The translations under genes and the position numbers were made by a program. From NCBI GenBank assembly GCA_019426215.1, contig CM033403.1:2361001-2425000 (forward strand): a stretch of 64,000 bases of DNA. Direction: 5' to 3'. This document shows positions 1 to 9,878 of this stretch, piece after piece (position 1 is the stretch's first letter; each line of letters starts with the position of its first letter). This stretch comes from Buddleja alternifolia (taxonomy: Eukaryota > Streptophyta > Magnoliopsida > Lamiales > Scrophulariaceae). A model generated the notes under the pieces. That model ran no database searches, was not told the DNA's origin, and saw only the letters and a list, made by a program, of their open reading frames with translations.

Positions 1-820
1 GCATTAAGCATAAAATCAAACATGTAACAAGAATGTAATAAATCCGGAAATTAATCATTCATTAAACACAAAACATCACAAAGTATTCACATAACCCAAC
101 CACAAAGATGCTTAGCTCATACTTACAACAACAAGTGATTCAACAACTCTACAAGACATAATTGAAATACTAATCAAGAGAAAGAGTTGAATTACTCCCT
201 ATTATAAAGTGTGAATCCAAGCTTTGATGATGAAAATGATGATGATGAGGATGAAGATGGCTCTTCAAGCTTCCTTAGGACTTCCCATGGCTTCCCCTTG
301 GTGTTTTTGAGCATTTCTTCCTGTTTTCCAAGAGAAAAGTGTGTTATAAAGGGAGAAAACGGTGGACTTAATTTTAGGGCTTCGGGAGAATTGGACCGCG
401 GCACAAACTCTTATCAGACCGCGGTCCTCTGATGCAGAATTCACAGCTTTCGTATTTTGATCATAACTCTCTCTAAAAATGTCGGATTGAGTTGATTCAA
501 GTTGCTACGCGAAGCTAAGAAATAGATCTACAATATTGAAGAAGAAATCTTAGTATGATTCGGCCTGTAAGAGGACGAAAACCTCATTTATATATGAGCA
601 TTGTGTAAAATCTTTCGTCAACTATCTTCTTTTGTTTCTTTCTTCAATTTCAAGCTCAATTTGGATCTCTTTTCTCGTCTTTCATGCGTAAATCAACTTT
701 TATCCTACAAAACAAAATATATATACCAATCAAAGCGTTATGAGGGATAAAAAATGATCAAAGTAACGATCAAATCATATTACAATGGGGCATAAAATAC
801 TGTAAAATATGGACTTATCA
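1..820 (-). mobile_element. LTR of an Athila/Tat-type gypsy element, minus strand, runs off the left edge
   Basis: Read on the minus strand, the sequence begins TGATAAGTCC at 820, the same kind of terminus as the Athila LTRs elsewhere in the window. The plus-strand sequence to its right (from 821) is Athila gag, collinear with the intact gag of element 2 at about 57264. The boundary is therefore the outer edge of another LTR element inserted into Athila element 1. The body shares LTR-style wording with the Athila LTR (a stretch resembling GTAGATCTA...CTTAGCTTC) but is otherwise a different sequence. It contains a GAT-rich run near 226-260 and short open frames that I take as chance. Whether this is a solo LTR or the 5' LTR of a full element cannot be told here. 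Expected target duplication: ATCAG (821-825). Confidence 0.6.
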
Positions 821-1191
821 ATCAGCGAGAGAGCCCCGGGAACTTTACCAAGTGACACAGAAAAAAACCCGAAGGAGCAATGCCACGCCATCACCTTAAG
901 AAGTGGCAAGCAGATAGTCAATGATGCTGTTCTCATTTCCGCGCCCGAGCACCCCGATGAGAACGCCCAGGCGCCGGAATCAACCCACAGTGAACAAATG
1001 CTTCGCAATTGCTCGCCCGAGCGTCCCGATGATCACGCTCAGGCGCCCGAGACCCAGCACCCTGGCGCCGATCGTCGCGTGCCCAGGCGCCACCTCCTGA
1101 ACCCTCCACAGCGGACTCTTCAACTCCAACGCATCCTCCCATCGAGGTCCGTCTGCCATTTCCTAATGCACATAGAAAGAAAAAAAAGGAG
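821..1191 (+). pseudogene. gag: Athila gag C-terminal fragment
   Basis: The frame from 821 matches the intact gag of element 2: ISERAPGTLPSD, then the conserved CHAITLRSGK, then a Pro/Ala-rich tract with repeated PEHPD/QAPE wording. A 2-nt insertion near 1070 relative to element 2 shifts the frame, so the proline-rich hinge reads as Arg-rich nonsense before the correct frame resumes at about 1192. The N-terminal capsid part is missing because of the LTR inserted at 820. It is a broken gag that would not make a functional nucleocapsid. Confidence 0.8.
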
Positions 1192-1887
1192 ATGGATCCA
1201 AGTTTCCTTCGAATCTTAGCAATACTTCGTGAGGTTAGGATTAATATTCCTTTTATAGACGCAATTTTACAAATGCCAAATTACATGAAATTTTTCAAGG
1301 ATATTTTGTCCAACAAACAAAAGTGGGAGGAAAACGAAACGGTGTGCCAAACCGAGGAATGCTCCACCGTATTGCTTAATAAATTACCAATGAAACTTGA
1401 AGACCCTGGGAGTCTCACTATTCCTTGCACGATTGGGCCATTATCCTTCGAAAAAGTTTTGTGCGACTCGGGAGCTAGCAATAACCTCCTCCCGTACTCT
1501 CTTTTCAAAAAGTTGGGCCTTGGTAACCCAAAGCCGACTTCAATGAGCCTCCAACTTGCCGATAGATCAATCAAGAGACCACGGGGAATAATCGAAGATG
1601 TAATCGTTCAAGTCGACAAATTCTACTTCCCGGTTGACTTTGTGGTTCTTGATATGGAGGAAGATGTTGAGGTACCCCTGATCCTAGGAAGACCATTCCT
1701 AGCCACTGGTAAGGCGGTAATCGATATTGCCAATGGTAAGCTAACCTTAAATGTGGGAGATGAAAAGGTCACCTTTGATGTTTTTAAAGTGCTTAAACAC
1801 CCATGTGATCCTGACTCATGTCTACGCATCGATGTATTTGATATGATTGATGAGACTTTTCAGGCACAAATGGAAGACGACCCATGA
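1192..1887 (+). CDS. Athila aspartic protease region (end of the gag-pro frame)
   Basis: This 231-residue open frame corresponds to the last third of the element 2 gag-protease protein. The retropepsin active-site triad appears as CDSGAS around residue 91, followed by a hydrophobic strand and the late [10 protein letters not shown] motif near residue 160, which is typical of plant gypsy proteases. The retroviral-type enzyme would cut the Gag-Pol polyprotein inside the virus-like particle. The ATG used here (MDPSFLRI) is internal to the ancestral gag and is probably not a natural start. The frame ends at TGA 1885-1887, overlapping the ATG at 1884. Compared with element 2, two bases are missing just before this stop, which separates protease from pol. 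Confidence 0.75.
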   Translation: MDPSFLRILAILREVRINIPFIDAILQMPNYMKFFKDILSNKQKWEENETVCQTEECSTVLLNKLPMKLEDPGSLTIPCTIGPLSFEKVLCDSGASNNLLPYSLFKKLGLGNPKPTSMSLQLADRSIKRPRGIIEDVIVQVDKFYFPVDFVVLDMEEDVEVPLILGRPFLATGKAVIDIANGKLTLNVGDEKVTFDVFKVLKHPCDPDSCLRIDVFDMIDETFQAQMEDDP

Positions 1888-4800
1888 GACATGTCTTTTC
1901 TATGGATGTCGATTCAGCGAGTGAAGAACAATTGGAAACCATGTTTAGCATAGAGAAGCCACCTTTTTACCACGTCATTGGAGCTAAAAAATTAGAAAGA
2001 TCACTCTTGGCTCCTCCTCGCCCTTCTATCGAAGAGGCCCCTATCCTTGAGCTTAAACCATTACCATTACATTTGAAATACGTATTTTTAAATGATAATG
2101 AGACTCTACCTTTAATTATCTCATCTTCTTTGACAGGAGAACAGGAGGAGCGACTCATGAGAGTATTGAAGGCCAACAAAAAGGCCTTCGGGTGGAAAAT
2201 TGCGGATATAAAAGGCATAAGTCCAGCGGTGTGCATGCACAAAATACTCATGGAGGAGTCCGCAAAACCTACACGCCAACCACAAACACGGTCAAATCCA
2301 CAAATACAAGAGGTGGTAAAGAAAGAGGTTATAAAACTACTCGATGCAGGTATAATCTATCCTATCTCTGATAGTGCATGGGTAAGCCCGACTCAAGTAG
2401 TACCCAAGAAGGGCGGAATAACTGTGATAGAAAATGCGAACAATGAATTAATCCCTACTCGAATGCTTACCGGGTGGCGTGTGTGTATAGATTATCGCAA
2501 GTTAAATGATGCCACTCGTAAGGACCATTTCCCCCTCCCATTCATTGACCAAATGCTTGAAAGGTTAGCCGGACATGATTTTTATTGTTTTCTAGATGGA
2601 TATTCCGGCTATGACCAAATTGCCATAGCCCCCGAGGACCAAGAGAAAACAACTTTCACTTGTCCCTATGGCACGTTTGCTTATAGGCGGATGCCGTTTG
2701 GATTATGCAATGCCCCAGCCACATTTCAACGATGTATGATGGCGATCTTTCATGACATGGTTGAAGAATTCCTTGAGATTTTTATGGATGATTTTTCTGT
2801 TTTTGGAACCTCATTTAACACATGTCTTGATCATTTGGACCGTGTTCTAAAACGCTGTGAGGAAACAAATCTTGTTTTGAATTGGGAAAAATGTCATTTT
2901 ATGGTTCGGGAAGGGATTGTGCTAGGTCACAAAATCTCCGAAAAAGGGATTGAAGTGGACCAAGCCAAGATTGAGGTAATAGAAAAGCTTCCTCCACCTA
3001 CATCGGTGAAAGCCGTGAGGAGCTTTCTTGGGCATGCCGGCTTCTATAGGCGATTTATCAAAAAAATTTCCAAAATTGCAAAGCCGTTATCTAACTTGCT
3101 TGTCAAAGATGCACCATTCAATTTTGATTCCCTTTGTTTACAGGCCTTCATCACTCTTAAGGAGCTATTGATATCTGCTCCCATCATGGCACCTCCCGAT
3201 TGGAGTTTGCCCTTCGAATTGATGTGTGATGCTAGTGACACCGCGGTGGGTGCGGTCCTTGGCCAAAGGAAGGATAAGGTATTTCGAACCATCTACTATG
3301 CTAGTAAGACTTTAAATGATGCACAAATGAATTACGCAACCACGGAAAAAGAATTACTAGCCATAGTATTTGCATTTGACAAATTCCATGCTTATCTCAT
3401 TTTGAATAAAGTAATTGTGTACACTGATCACTCCGCATTAAAATACTTGCTTGCCAAAAAGGATGCCAAACCTAGACTCATTAGGTGGATTTTACTTCTT
3501 CAAGAATTTGACATAGAAATTAAGGATAAGAAAGGAGTAGAAAATGTTGTTGCCGACCACTTGTCTAGGATAGAGATTCCTAAGCCTGAGTGCGTGTTTG
3601 ATAAACCTATTTGTGAGGAGTTTCCCGATGAGCAATTGTATGCTATACTTCATAATGATACTTCTTGGTATGCCAATTATGCAAATTATCTTGTCACGGG
3701 AGTTCTTCCTCCGGATATCACTTATCATCAAAAGAAGAAATTCTTATTTGATGTGAAGCGATATTTGTGGGACGAACCATATCTATTTAAGATTTGTGCA
3801 GATGGCCTCATTCGACGATGTATCCCCGAGGAGGAAATAGCATCAATTCTCGCCCATTGTCATGATATGTCGGTAGGTGGTCACTTTGGACCCTCTAAAA
3901 CAGTGGCTAAAGTGCTTCAATCAGGTTTCTTTTGGCCTACTCTTTCTAAAGATGCATTCTTGTATGTTCAATCTTGTGATAGGTGTCAACGAATAGGTAA
4001 CATCTCTAAAAGACACGAAATGCCATTGAATAACATGCTTGAATGTGAACTATTTGATGTATGGGGTATTGATTTTATGGGACCCTTCCCTAGTTCTTGT
4101 TCCAATAAGTATATTCTTGTTGCGGTCGACTATGTCTCCAAATGGGTCGAAGCTGAGGCTTTACCAACTAATGATGCTCGGTTGGTTACTCGATTTTTAA
4201 AAAAAAGGATTTTCACTCGTTTTGGAACTCCTAGAGCAATCGTTAGTGACGGGGGCACCCATTTTTGTAACAAACAATTCAAGCATGTACTGAACAAGTA
4301 CGGGGTACGACATAAAATCTCAACCCCATATCATCCTCAAACAAGTGGTCAAGTGGAGGTGTCGAATCGGGAGATTAAACGCATTCTTGAAAAAACGGTT
4401 AACGCATCTAGAAAAGATTGGTCCCTTAAACTAGATGACGCCTTGTGGGCATATAGAACCGCGTTTAAAACTCCGATTGGCATGTCCCCATATCGCCTTG
4501 TCTTTGGAAAAGCATGTCATTTACCGGTTGAGCTCGAACATCGCGCTTTTTGGGCTATTAAATTTCTAAATTTTGATTCTCAACTCGTAGGTACCAAGCG
4601 ATTACTCCAATTACACGAACTTGAGGAATGGCGCCATCAAGCGTATGAGAACGCCAAGCTTTACAAAGAGAGAACGAAAACATGGCATGATAAGCGTATT
4701 ATTCCCCGAGAATTTCATGAAGGAGACAAGGTTTTACTATACAATTCTCGCCTTCGACTTTTTCCCGGGAAGCTCAAGTCAAAATGGTCGGGACCATTTG

Positions 4801-4946
4801 TTGTATCTCGTGTGTATGCTTCTGGTGCCATTGAACTTATAACGGATAATGGACGAACCTTCATGACAAACGCCCAAAGGTTAAAGCATTACATTGGGAT
4901 TGACGGGTCGAGGGATAAAGTGACCATTCCCCTCCAGGATCTTTAG
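1884..4946 (+). CDS. pol: Athila pol: reverse transcriptase, RNase H, integrase (intact frame)
   Basis: This 1020-residue uninterrupted frame is the longest in the window. RT carries the fingers/palm block and FMDDFS at about residue 300 (the YMDD-type catalytic box). RNase H shows MCDASD (about 447), TEKELLAIV and [10 protein letters not shown], then VADHLSR. Integrase has the HHCC zinc region ([10 protein letters not shown]... CDRC, about 655-700), catalytic Asp in WGIDFMG (about 727), Asp in SDGGTHF (about 787) and Glu in QVEVSNREI (about 828), and ends with a GPF-type module (WSGPFVV, about 968). There is no chromodomain. It copies the RNA into DNA and inserts it. The ATG at 1884 may be an accident of a 2-nt deletion, since pol is normally made as Gag-Pol. 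Every catalytic residue I looked for is present. Confidence 0.92.
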   Translation: MRHVFSMDVDSASEEQLETMFSIEKPPFYHVIGAKKLERSLLAPPRPSIEEAPILELKPLPLHLKYVFLNDNETLPLIISSSLTGEQEERLMRVLKANKKAFGWKIADIKGISPAVCMHKILMEESAKPTRQPQTRSNPQIQEVVKKEVIKLLDAGIIYPISDSAWVSPTQVVPKKGGITVIENANNELIPTRMLTGWRVCIDYRKLNDATRKDHFPLPFIDQMLERLAGHDFYCFLDGYSGYDQIAIAPEDQEKTTFTCPYGTFAYRRMPFGLCNAPATFQRCMMAIFHDMVEEFLEIFMDDFSVFGTSFNTCLDHLDRVLKRCEETNLVLNWEKCHFMVREGIVLGHKISEKGIEVDQAKIEVIEKLPPPTSVKAVRSFLGHAGFYRRFIKKISKIAKPLSNLLVKDAPFNFDSLCLQAFITLKELLISAPIMAPPDWSLPFELMCDASDTAVGAVLGQRKDKVFRTIYYASKTLNDAQMNYATTEKELLAIVFAFDKFHAYLILNKVIVYTDHSALKYLLAKKDAKPRLIRWILLLQEFDIEIKDKKGVENVVADHLSRIEIPKPECVFDKPICEEFPDEQLYAILHNDTSWYANYANYLVTGVLPPDITYHQKKKFLFDVKRYLWDEPYLFKICADGLIRRCIPEEEIASILAHCHDMSVGGHFGPSKTVAKVLQSGFFWPTLSKDAFLYVQSCDRCQRIGNISKRHEMPLNNMLECELFDVWGIDFMGPFPSSCSNKYILVAVDYVSKWVEAEALPTNDARLVTRFLKKRIFTRFGTPRAIVSDGGTHFCNKQFKHVLNKYGVRHKISTPYHPQTSGQVEVSNREIKRILEKTVNASRKDWSLKLDDALWAYRTAFKTPIGMSPYRLVFGKACHLPVELEHRAFWAIKFLNFDSQLVGTKRLLQLHELEEWRHQAYENAKLYKERTKTWHDKRIIPREFHEGDKVLLYNSRLRLFPGKLKSKWSGPFVVSRVYASGAIELITDNGRTFMTNAQRLKHYIGIDGSRDKVTIPLQDL

Positions 4947-5312
4947 CGATTCTTTATCTCAAGTCGAGCTACCGACTCTAAACTAGCGCTTCTTGGGAGG
5001 CAACCCAAGTTTGTAAGTTTTCTTTTCTTTTTTCTTTCGTTTTTGTTTTGTTTAGTTTGTTTCTTTTTATTGTGTTCAAGCATGCACTTTCGGCATGTAT
5101 GTTTTTCTTATGCTTGGTGGTTTAAGTTGAAGTGTTAGATATGATGCACATTTGGACACTACCTTTAGAGATTCTTATTTTACTCGATAAGAGGAGAAAC
5201 TTTGTAAGGATGCATTGGAAGCTTAAGGATGTTCTTCAATATCCTTGGTTGTAAGTGTTCTTTTACCTTTGTGTATGCATGTTGTAACAACATTGGGGAC
5301 AATGTTGGATTT

Positions 5313-5330
5313 AAGTTTGGGGGTAGAAGA
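5313..5330 (+). promoter_or_regulatory. Internal polypurine-tract-like motif of Athila element 1
   Basis: AAGTTTGGGGGTAGAAGA repeats the core AAGTTTGGGGGT of the true tract at 6575-6588, about 370 bases after pol. The same copy is at 61695 in element 2. It could serve as an extra plus-strand primer site, which is inference. Confidence 0.45.
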
Positions 5331-6574
5331 GTATCTATTTTGAATATTGAAAATGCAATCCTAATTTTTAACTTGAATTTGGGGAAAGTTTGTTTGATAT
5401 CATGTTTATATGCATCTTTGTTGAGAAAATCAAGCATGAAAAATTTTTAGTCCTTCCAATTGATGCATTGAAATTGATTGACTTGGAAAAATGGCATGAA
5501 TTCTTGAAATAATTTGAATTTAATGGAATATATATCTTTGAAATTGCTCGTGGAGACCTTAGACTAGAATTGATTCTTTAGATGATTCACAATGCACTTA
5601 AATCGAAGGTAGAGGAGTTGAGAGGATAACCATCTTGAGACACTTAAGGAATTATTCCCAGAAATATTAACTTAGATTTCTCATAAAGTTATAAGTTGAG
5701 TAGTAATTTTATATGCTAACAATGAATTGAAAAGGTTGAATTTTGGTATGACCAAAAGTGGTCAGGCTAATACGTACCGGAGGTGAAAAGTTTCATACCT
5801 ATATACTGTACTATTATGAGCTATGCTCAAGCCAAAAGAAGTGAATTGTTTAAAAGATCTAGTTTTATTTCGTGGCCTTTGATACTCGAGTGATTAAATC
5901 CTTAGGAGTGTCTCTACACTTAATGCCCCAAAACTATCTAGTTTGGGAGTCATTGGTCTAAAACTTGCTACATGGGTGTCATAGAAAGCCTAATGGAATA
6001 AAACATTGTACATGATCTAGCCTTAATGAAGTTTCAATGGAAATTTCATATGAATTCAAAGTTAAATGTTTGAGATAATGAAATTTAAATGGCTATGAGA
6101 TTTTCTATAATTCTTGTGCTTTGCGTTTGATCGAAAGTTGATAGATATGGGATTAATGTCCAAAATTTGGTAAGGATGCCTCTCGACTATAATACTTTAG
6201 ATTTATTTTTCACTACACCCTAGAGAGTCTTTTCAAGTATTGGTGTCACATGAGCAAAAGTAGTTGATATGTATATATATATTTGTGAACTTTAAAAGGT
6301 TGATTTTATGCCATTCATTCTTGTTGATCATATTGAGAAGTGTTGATTCGGTTGGGATTGAAAATTTGCTAGATTTTGTGGGTATATCTTATGCAAACCC
6401 TCACGAGACTATAACTCGTCCTTTGAGGTAACTCAAAGGTTTAAAGGCTTGTTGCACCCGCTAAGTGCAATCGTTTACTCCACGAAAGTGAGTTAGTTAG
6501 TTGTTTTGTTTTCTCCCATTGAATGATGTTAGTCTTGCCTTATAGCTCTTATTGCTCGAGGTCGAGCAATTGAT

Positions 6575-6588
6575 AAGTTTGGGGGTGT
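6575..6588 (+). promoter_or_regulatory. Polypurine tract of Athila element 1
   Basis: AAGTTTGGGGGTGT lies directly before the LTR start TGATAAGAGG at 6589. This is where plus-strand DNA synthesis is primed. Confidence 0.8.
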
Positions 6589-8505
6589 TGATAAGAGGTG
6601 TTTTTACGTGTTTTTAAGACCGTAATTCTTATGATTTGGATTCACTTATTGCTTAAATCATGTCACATTTGCATTTAATAGGTGTGTTAAGTGAATACAG
6701 GTAATAAATGAGAATACATGAAGAAAAGGGAAGAAAAACGATGTACAAAACAAGTTCAAGCATGTTTTTCAACACCTAGGCGGTTTATGCATCTCCTACC
6801 ACATTCGAGCGATAATTCCGTATATTTCGAGACCGACTTAGACAAAGTTTCCTTCTACAAAGTTTTAGATATATGTCTTAGCTTCAAATGAGAACTTGAA
6901 ACATCCAAATCGGAGGTCTATAGAGATAATTGTGAAGGAAATACGATTGCTGCGCCGAACAGAGAAGTACATGTGCCAGGATACGCCCCAACGCCCTCCT
7001 AGTCATGCCTCGGCATGGATAGTCCGAATGTTACTCCTTTTTTAGCCTAAATTCCAGCATTATATGATGAGTAAGAATCACTTTTGGCCATAATTCATCA
7101 CATGTGTTGAGGGGTTGTCATAAGTGTGTTTCTTGGTAGATTTACTTTATGGGCGCCAAATCAGAAACAACCTCCATGTTGAAACGTAATTTAGGTATAC
7201 TTAGAGACCGAATTGGACAAAATGTCCTTCCGCAAAGTTGTAGATCTACGTTTTATCTGAACATGGGGATTTGAATCATCCAATTTGGAGATCTATGGAG
7301 AAGTGTATGAGGAAAATACTAAGACTGCGCTGGAAAGCAAGAAAATGGCAGCATGCATGTGTTTTGTTGAAGTTTTCACATGGTTAGGCTTGGTGGAATT
7401 CTTAATGGCCGAAAGTTCAATATTTTTTAGCTGGTTGGAATCTTAAAAGCCAAACTTTAAGCATCACCTTAGGTGGAATTCTCATTGGGGAACTTTAATG
7501 GGAATTCTTAATGCATACTTTAGTGGAATTTTTGGCTATAAAAGGAGGGGGAACCCATACTCTTCATCATTCACTATCAATTTCAGATTCTTGGAGGAGA
7601 GGAGGAGGAGGAATCAGTCCTCAAGCTTCATTCATCACCATTCTTCATCATTCTAAGAGGAGAAAGCTAGGAATTGAAGCTCCAATCAAGGGGCCATCAT
7701 CTATCACATTAGAGGGATTTTTTATAGCCTTTTCATTTCATTCATGTCTATGAACATGTGTATTTATTCATTATTGTTTTTCATAATATCTATCATGAAC
7801 TAAATTCATAAGACTAAGGCCATGTAAGGTCAAATTGTGATATATGCTTATAATAGATGATTGTTGAGGTTATACTTATATTGTTATGTGATGTGAATTG
7901 TGTTTTTGTCTATCTTGCATATACTTGATCACTATATGTTAGAATCTTATGCCTAGGTTAATATTTCGGGAGAAAATTGACTTAGGGTGCAAGAAATTCA
8001 CATCATGACCCGTAACTAATGAGGAATTGCCCTAGACATAGGTAAAGATTCCCGAGTGAAGTTGTTCGATTCAAATCGAGTGAACTCTAGTACGTTAATG
8101 CATGTTTAGTGGTTAGATTTCCGGATAGGAATATTTGGGAAATCATGATTTAAGCATAGGAGTTTATACGCGAGACATCGGTTATTCTCTGCCCTTGGAG
8201 CTCTCACCATAACAATATAAGCGTAATCCTTCAACGAGAATCTTTATAAGTATAATTGATCAATTTGAACCTAGCATGTGCCTTAGTCTCCCTTTCTATT
8301 TTGTTTTAGATCATTTGTTCAACCTTGTTCTTATCTTACGCATTTCACACTCATTTTACCTTTATTCTTTTGATCTTTGTTGTTATAAAATCTTAAACTA
8401 GAATTCAAGTCCTTGTGGTTCGACAATCCGGACTTCTCGTCCACTTTTATTACTACACACGACTAGTGCACTTGCTATTATAGCACGTTAGCTTTTAGCG
8501 TGTCA
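6589..8505 (+). repeat. 3' LTR of Athila element 1
   Basis: The LTR begins TGATAAGAGG and ends AGCGTGTCA (TG...CA), 1917 bp. It aligns with the LTRs of element 2 at 53984-55874 and 62980 onward. It contains a TATA box (7537) and two diverged copies of a unit of about 135 bp (about 6829-6964 and 7205-7340), both starting GAGACCGA. A patch at about 8300-8395 is much more different from element 2 than the rest. The right flank AGCCT (8506-8510) is the expected target duplication. Confidence 0.9.
7537..7545 (+). promoter_or_regulatory. TATA box in the Athila 3' LTR
   Basis: TATAAAAGG sits in a GC-richer stretch of an otherwise AT-rich LTR and is conserved at 54910 and 63894 in element 2. It is the likely Pol II promoter core, so transcription would start a few tens of bases downstream. 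Confidence 0.65.
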
Positions 8506-9308
8506 AGCCTCTAGAACTCCTCCACAGAATGGTGTTGCTGTTCGCCAGAACAGAACATTCAAGGAAGCCTCTAGGACGATGTTAGCAGAGTCCAAGCTTG
8601 CTCCTAGGTTTTGGGCCAAAGCGATCAACACTACTTGTTACACTCAAAACCGTTGCTTGATCAACAAACAGCGTGGGAAAATTCCATATGAAGTATGGAA
8701 GGGACGTAAGCCAAATGTTTCATATTTTCACGTCTTTGGTTCAAAATGCTTTATTCATAATAATGGATCCCAAAGCCTAAAGACATTTGATCCTAAAGTG
8801 GATGAGGGAATCTTTCTAGGCTATGCCAAAAATGGAATGAATTTTGGCATCCTTAATAAGATTAAATCGAAGGTTGAAGAATCCATTCATGTTGTTTTTG
8901 ATGATGCTAACCAAGAACCAAGTAAGGTTAACGCTAATGATGTAGGAGTTGAAGATTTGTGTCATCCAGCGTCGAAGATCACTATTGATGATGAAAGTGA
9001 CGATGATGATGAAATCTTAGTGGCACCTCCTAGGATTACTCGTGAGGTTATTAAGGATAATAATGTAAGAACTGTTGATGATCATGAAAGGAATGATCAT
9101 CAAGAGCAAAGTAGAATCTGTGAATTAGAAGCGCTTGTACAAGAAGATAGTCAAATGCCTGTGACAGAAATTAATCAGGCGCCTGATCAACCTCTTAGTC
9201 CGTTCCAGCCAGATAGACTATGGCTACGTGATCATCCACCAGAGCAAATTATGGAAGATATTGGAGCACCTGTAAAAACTAAGGCCGCTACATTCAACGA
9301 GGCGATGT
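8506..9308 (+). pseudogene. pol: SIRE (Sirevirus copia) integrase fragment
   Basis: The frame is open from the Athila boundary to about 9308. It starts in the integrase block SRTPPQNGVAVRQNRTF (normally PRTPQQNGVVERRNR), so the catalytic Glu region is altered to VAVRQ. It continues with FHVFGSKCFIHNN, an acidic linker rich in DD and DE, and the start of the RT region (EDIGAPVKT). The same segment is present in the longer SIRE at 28340-29170. It breaks off where a minus-strand copia RT fragment begins. Athila element 1 inserted into it, so this SIRE copy is older than that Athila copy. Confidence 0.8.
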
Positions 9309-9309
9309 G

Positions 9310-9590
9310 GAACGAAGGGGAAGACCATAGTCAAGTGTAACCCAAAATTAACGAAGAATACGCTTGACCATCTGAAGATGAACATCCTGTGGAGAATGCA
9401 TGACTTGACTAACCAGAGTAACAGCAAACACAATATCAGGTTGGGTATTAGTAAGATACTAGAGACCACCAACAATAGTGCAATAAAGTGTCGGATCAGA
9501 GAAAAGGCAATGCTCCTTCAACTCCTTGATTTCGGGAATGAGCCACATAAAGGTGTTTCAATAATTTTTTGGGAATGAGCTTAATTATAA
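9310..9590 (-). pseudogene. Copia reverse-transcriptase 3' fragment (first of three related copies)
   Basis: The minus strand encodes a GGLQYLTNT.PDIVFAV..VSQ.MHSPQDVHLQMVKRILR pattern, the conserved end of copia RT. Related copies lie at 11440-11720 and 39090-39370. The frame is interrupted just after ILR, where other copies continue RYV. It is a dead fragment. Confidence 0.75.
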
Positions 9591-9602
9591 TCTATCAAAC
9601 TA

Positions 9603-9878
9603 TAAGCCTGTTTGCAAGAGCTTATACTTTTAAAAAAATGCTGAATTTTAGAAAAAGTTGTAAAAGTAGCTGAAAAGTTAAAGTTGAGTGTGTTTGCAAA
9701 ACTTGCTAAAAAGCAGAAAAAATAGAAGAAGCTGGTAAGTATCTAAGGACCTGCTTCTAGTTTCAGCTTATTTTCAGTGAAGCAGAATCAGAAGCAGTGA
9801 AACAAAACAGTAAAAAGCAGCCTAAATTCAGCAAAAAGCTGATAAGTGCTTTTTTTATGTTTTAGCAAACAGGCCTTA
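9603..9878. mobile_element. MITE-like element with terminal inverted repeats
   Basis: The left end TAAGCCTGTTTGC and right end GCAAACAGGCCTTA are inverted copies with one base missing on the left. The body of about 276 bp is AT-rich, non-coding and rich in AAGCAG/CTGCTT wording. The related sequence at about 11700-11760 has the same flanks without this insert, giving an empty site. The target duplication is probably TA but cannot be fixed because the flank is itself TATAA. Confidence 0.65.

Larger units (their letters stand above)
4947..6588 (+). other. Athila element 1 non-coding 3' internal region
   Basis: In this lineage an env-like gene can lie here. I see none, only short frames shared with element 2 because the DNA itself is nearly identical. 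The tract holds an internal purine-rich motif (5313-5330) that copies the true polypurine tract and many short AT-rich stretches. The right end is the polypurine tract next to the 3' LTR. Confidence 0.8.
821..8505 (+). mobile_element. Athila-lineage gypsy retrotransposon, element 1, 5' part missing
   Basis: The element is collinear with element 2 (53984 onward). Present in order: gag C-terminal part, aspartic protease, pol (RT, RNase H, integrase), a 1.6-kb non-coding tract, polypurine tract and a complete 1917-bp 3' LTR. The lineage is assigned from the RT/integrase wording, the ITLRSGK motif in gag, the tRNA-Asp primer site of the sister copy and the absence of a chromodomain. The 5' LTR and most of gag lie beyond the minus-strand LTR at 1-820 or are lost. 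On the right it ends TGTCA at 8505, inside a SIRE integrase sequence. It has no env-like gene. Confidence 0.9.

Noticed and set aside
211..432. Acidic plus-strand frame with SSSSS on the opposite strand
   Set aside because: Caused by the GAT/GAA-rich run inside an LTR. No start context or homologue.
1884..4946. Intact pol frame as a host gene or domesticated integrase
   Set aside because: It sits between a protease frame and a matching 3' LTR and polypurine tract, and a near-identical copy lies in element 2. It is ordinary retrotransposon pol.
5229..5450. 73-codon frame identical in both Athila copies (61611-61832), tempting as an env-like or accessory protein
   Set aside because: The surrounding non-coding DNA is equally conserved, an antisense frame is conserved too, and it overlaps the polypurine-like motif. 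No evidence of selection.
7511..7753. 80-codon frame in the Athila LTR, present again at 54872
   Set aside because: It crosses the TATA box and is broken differently in the three LTRs. Its similarity only reflects the LTR DNA.
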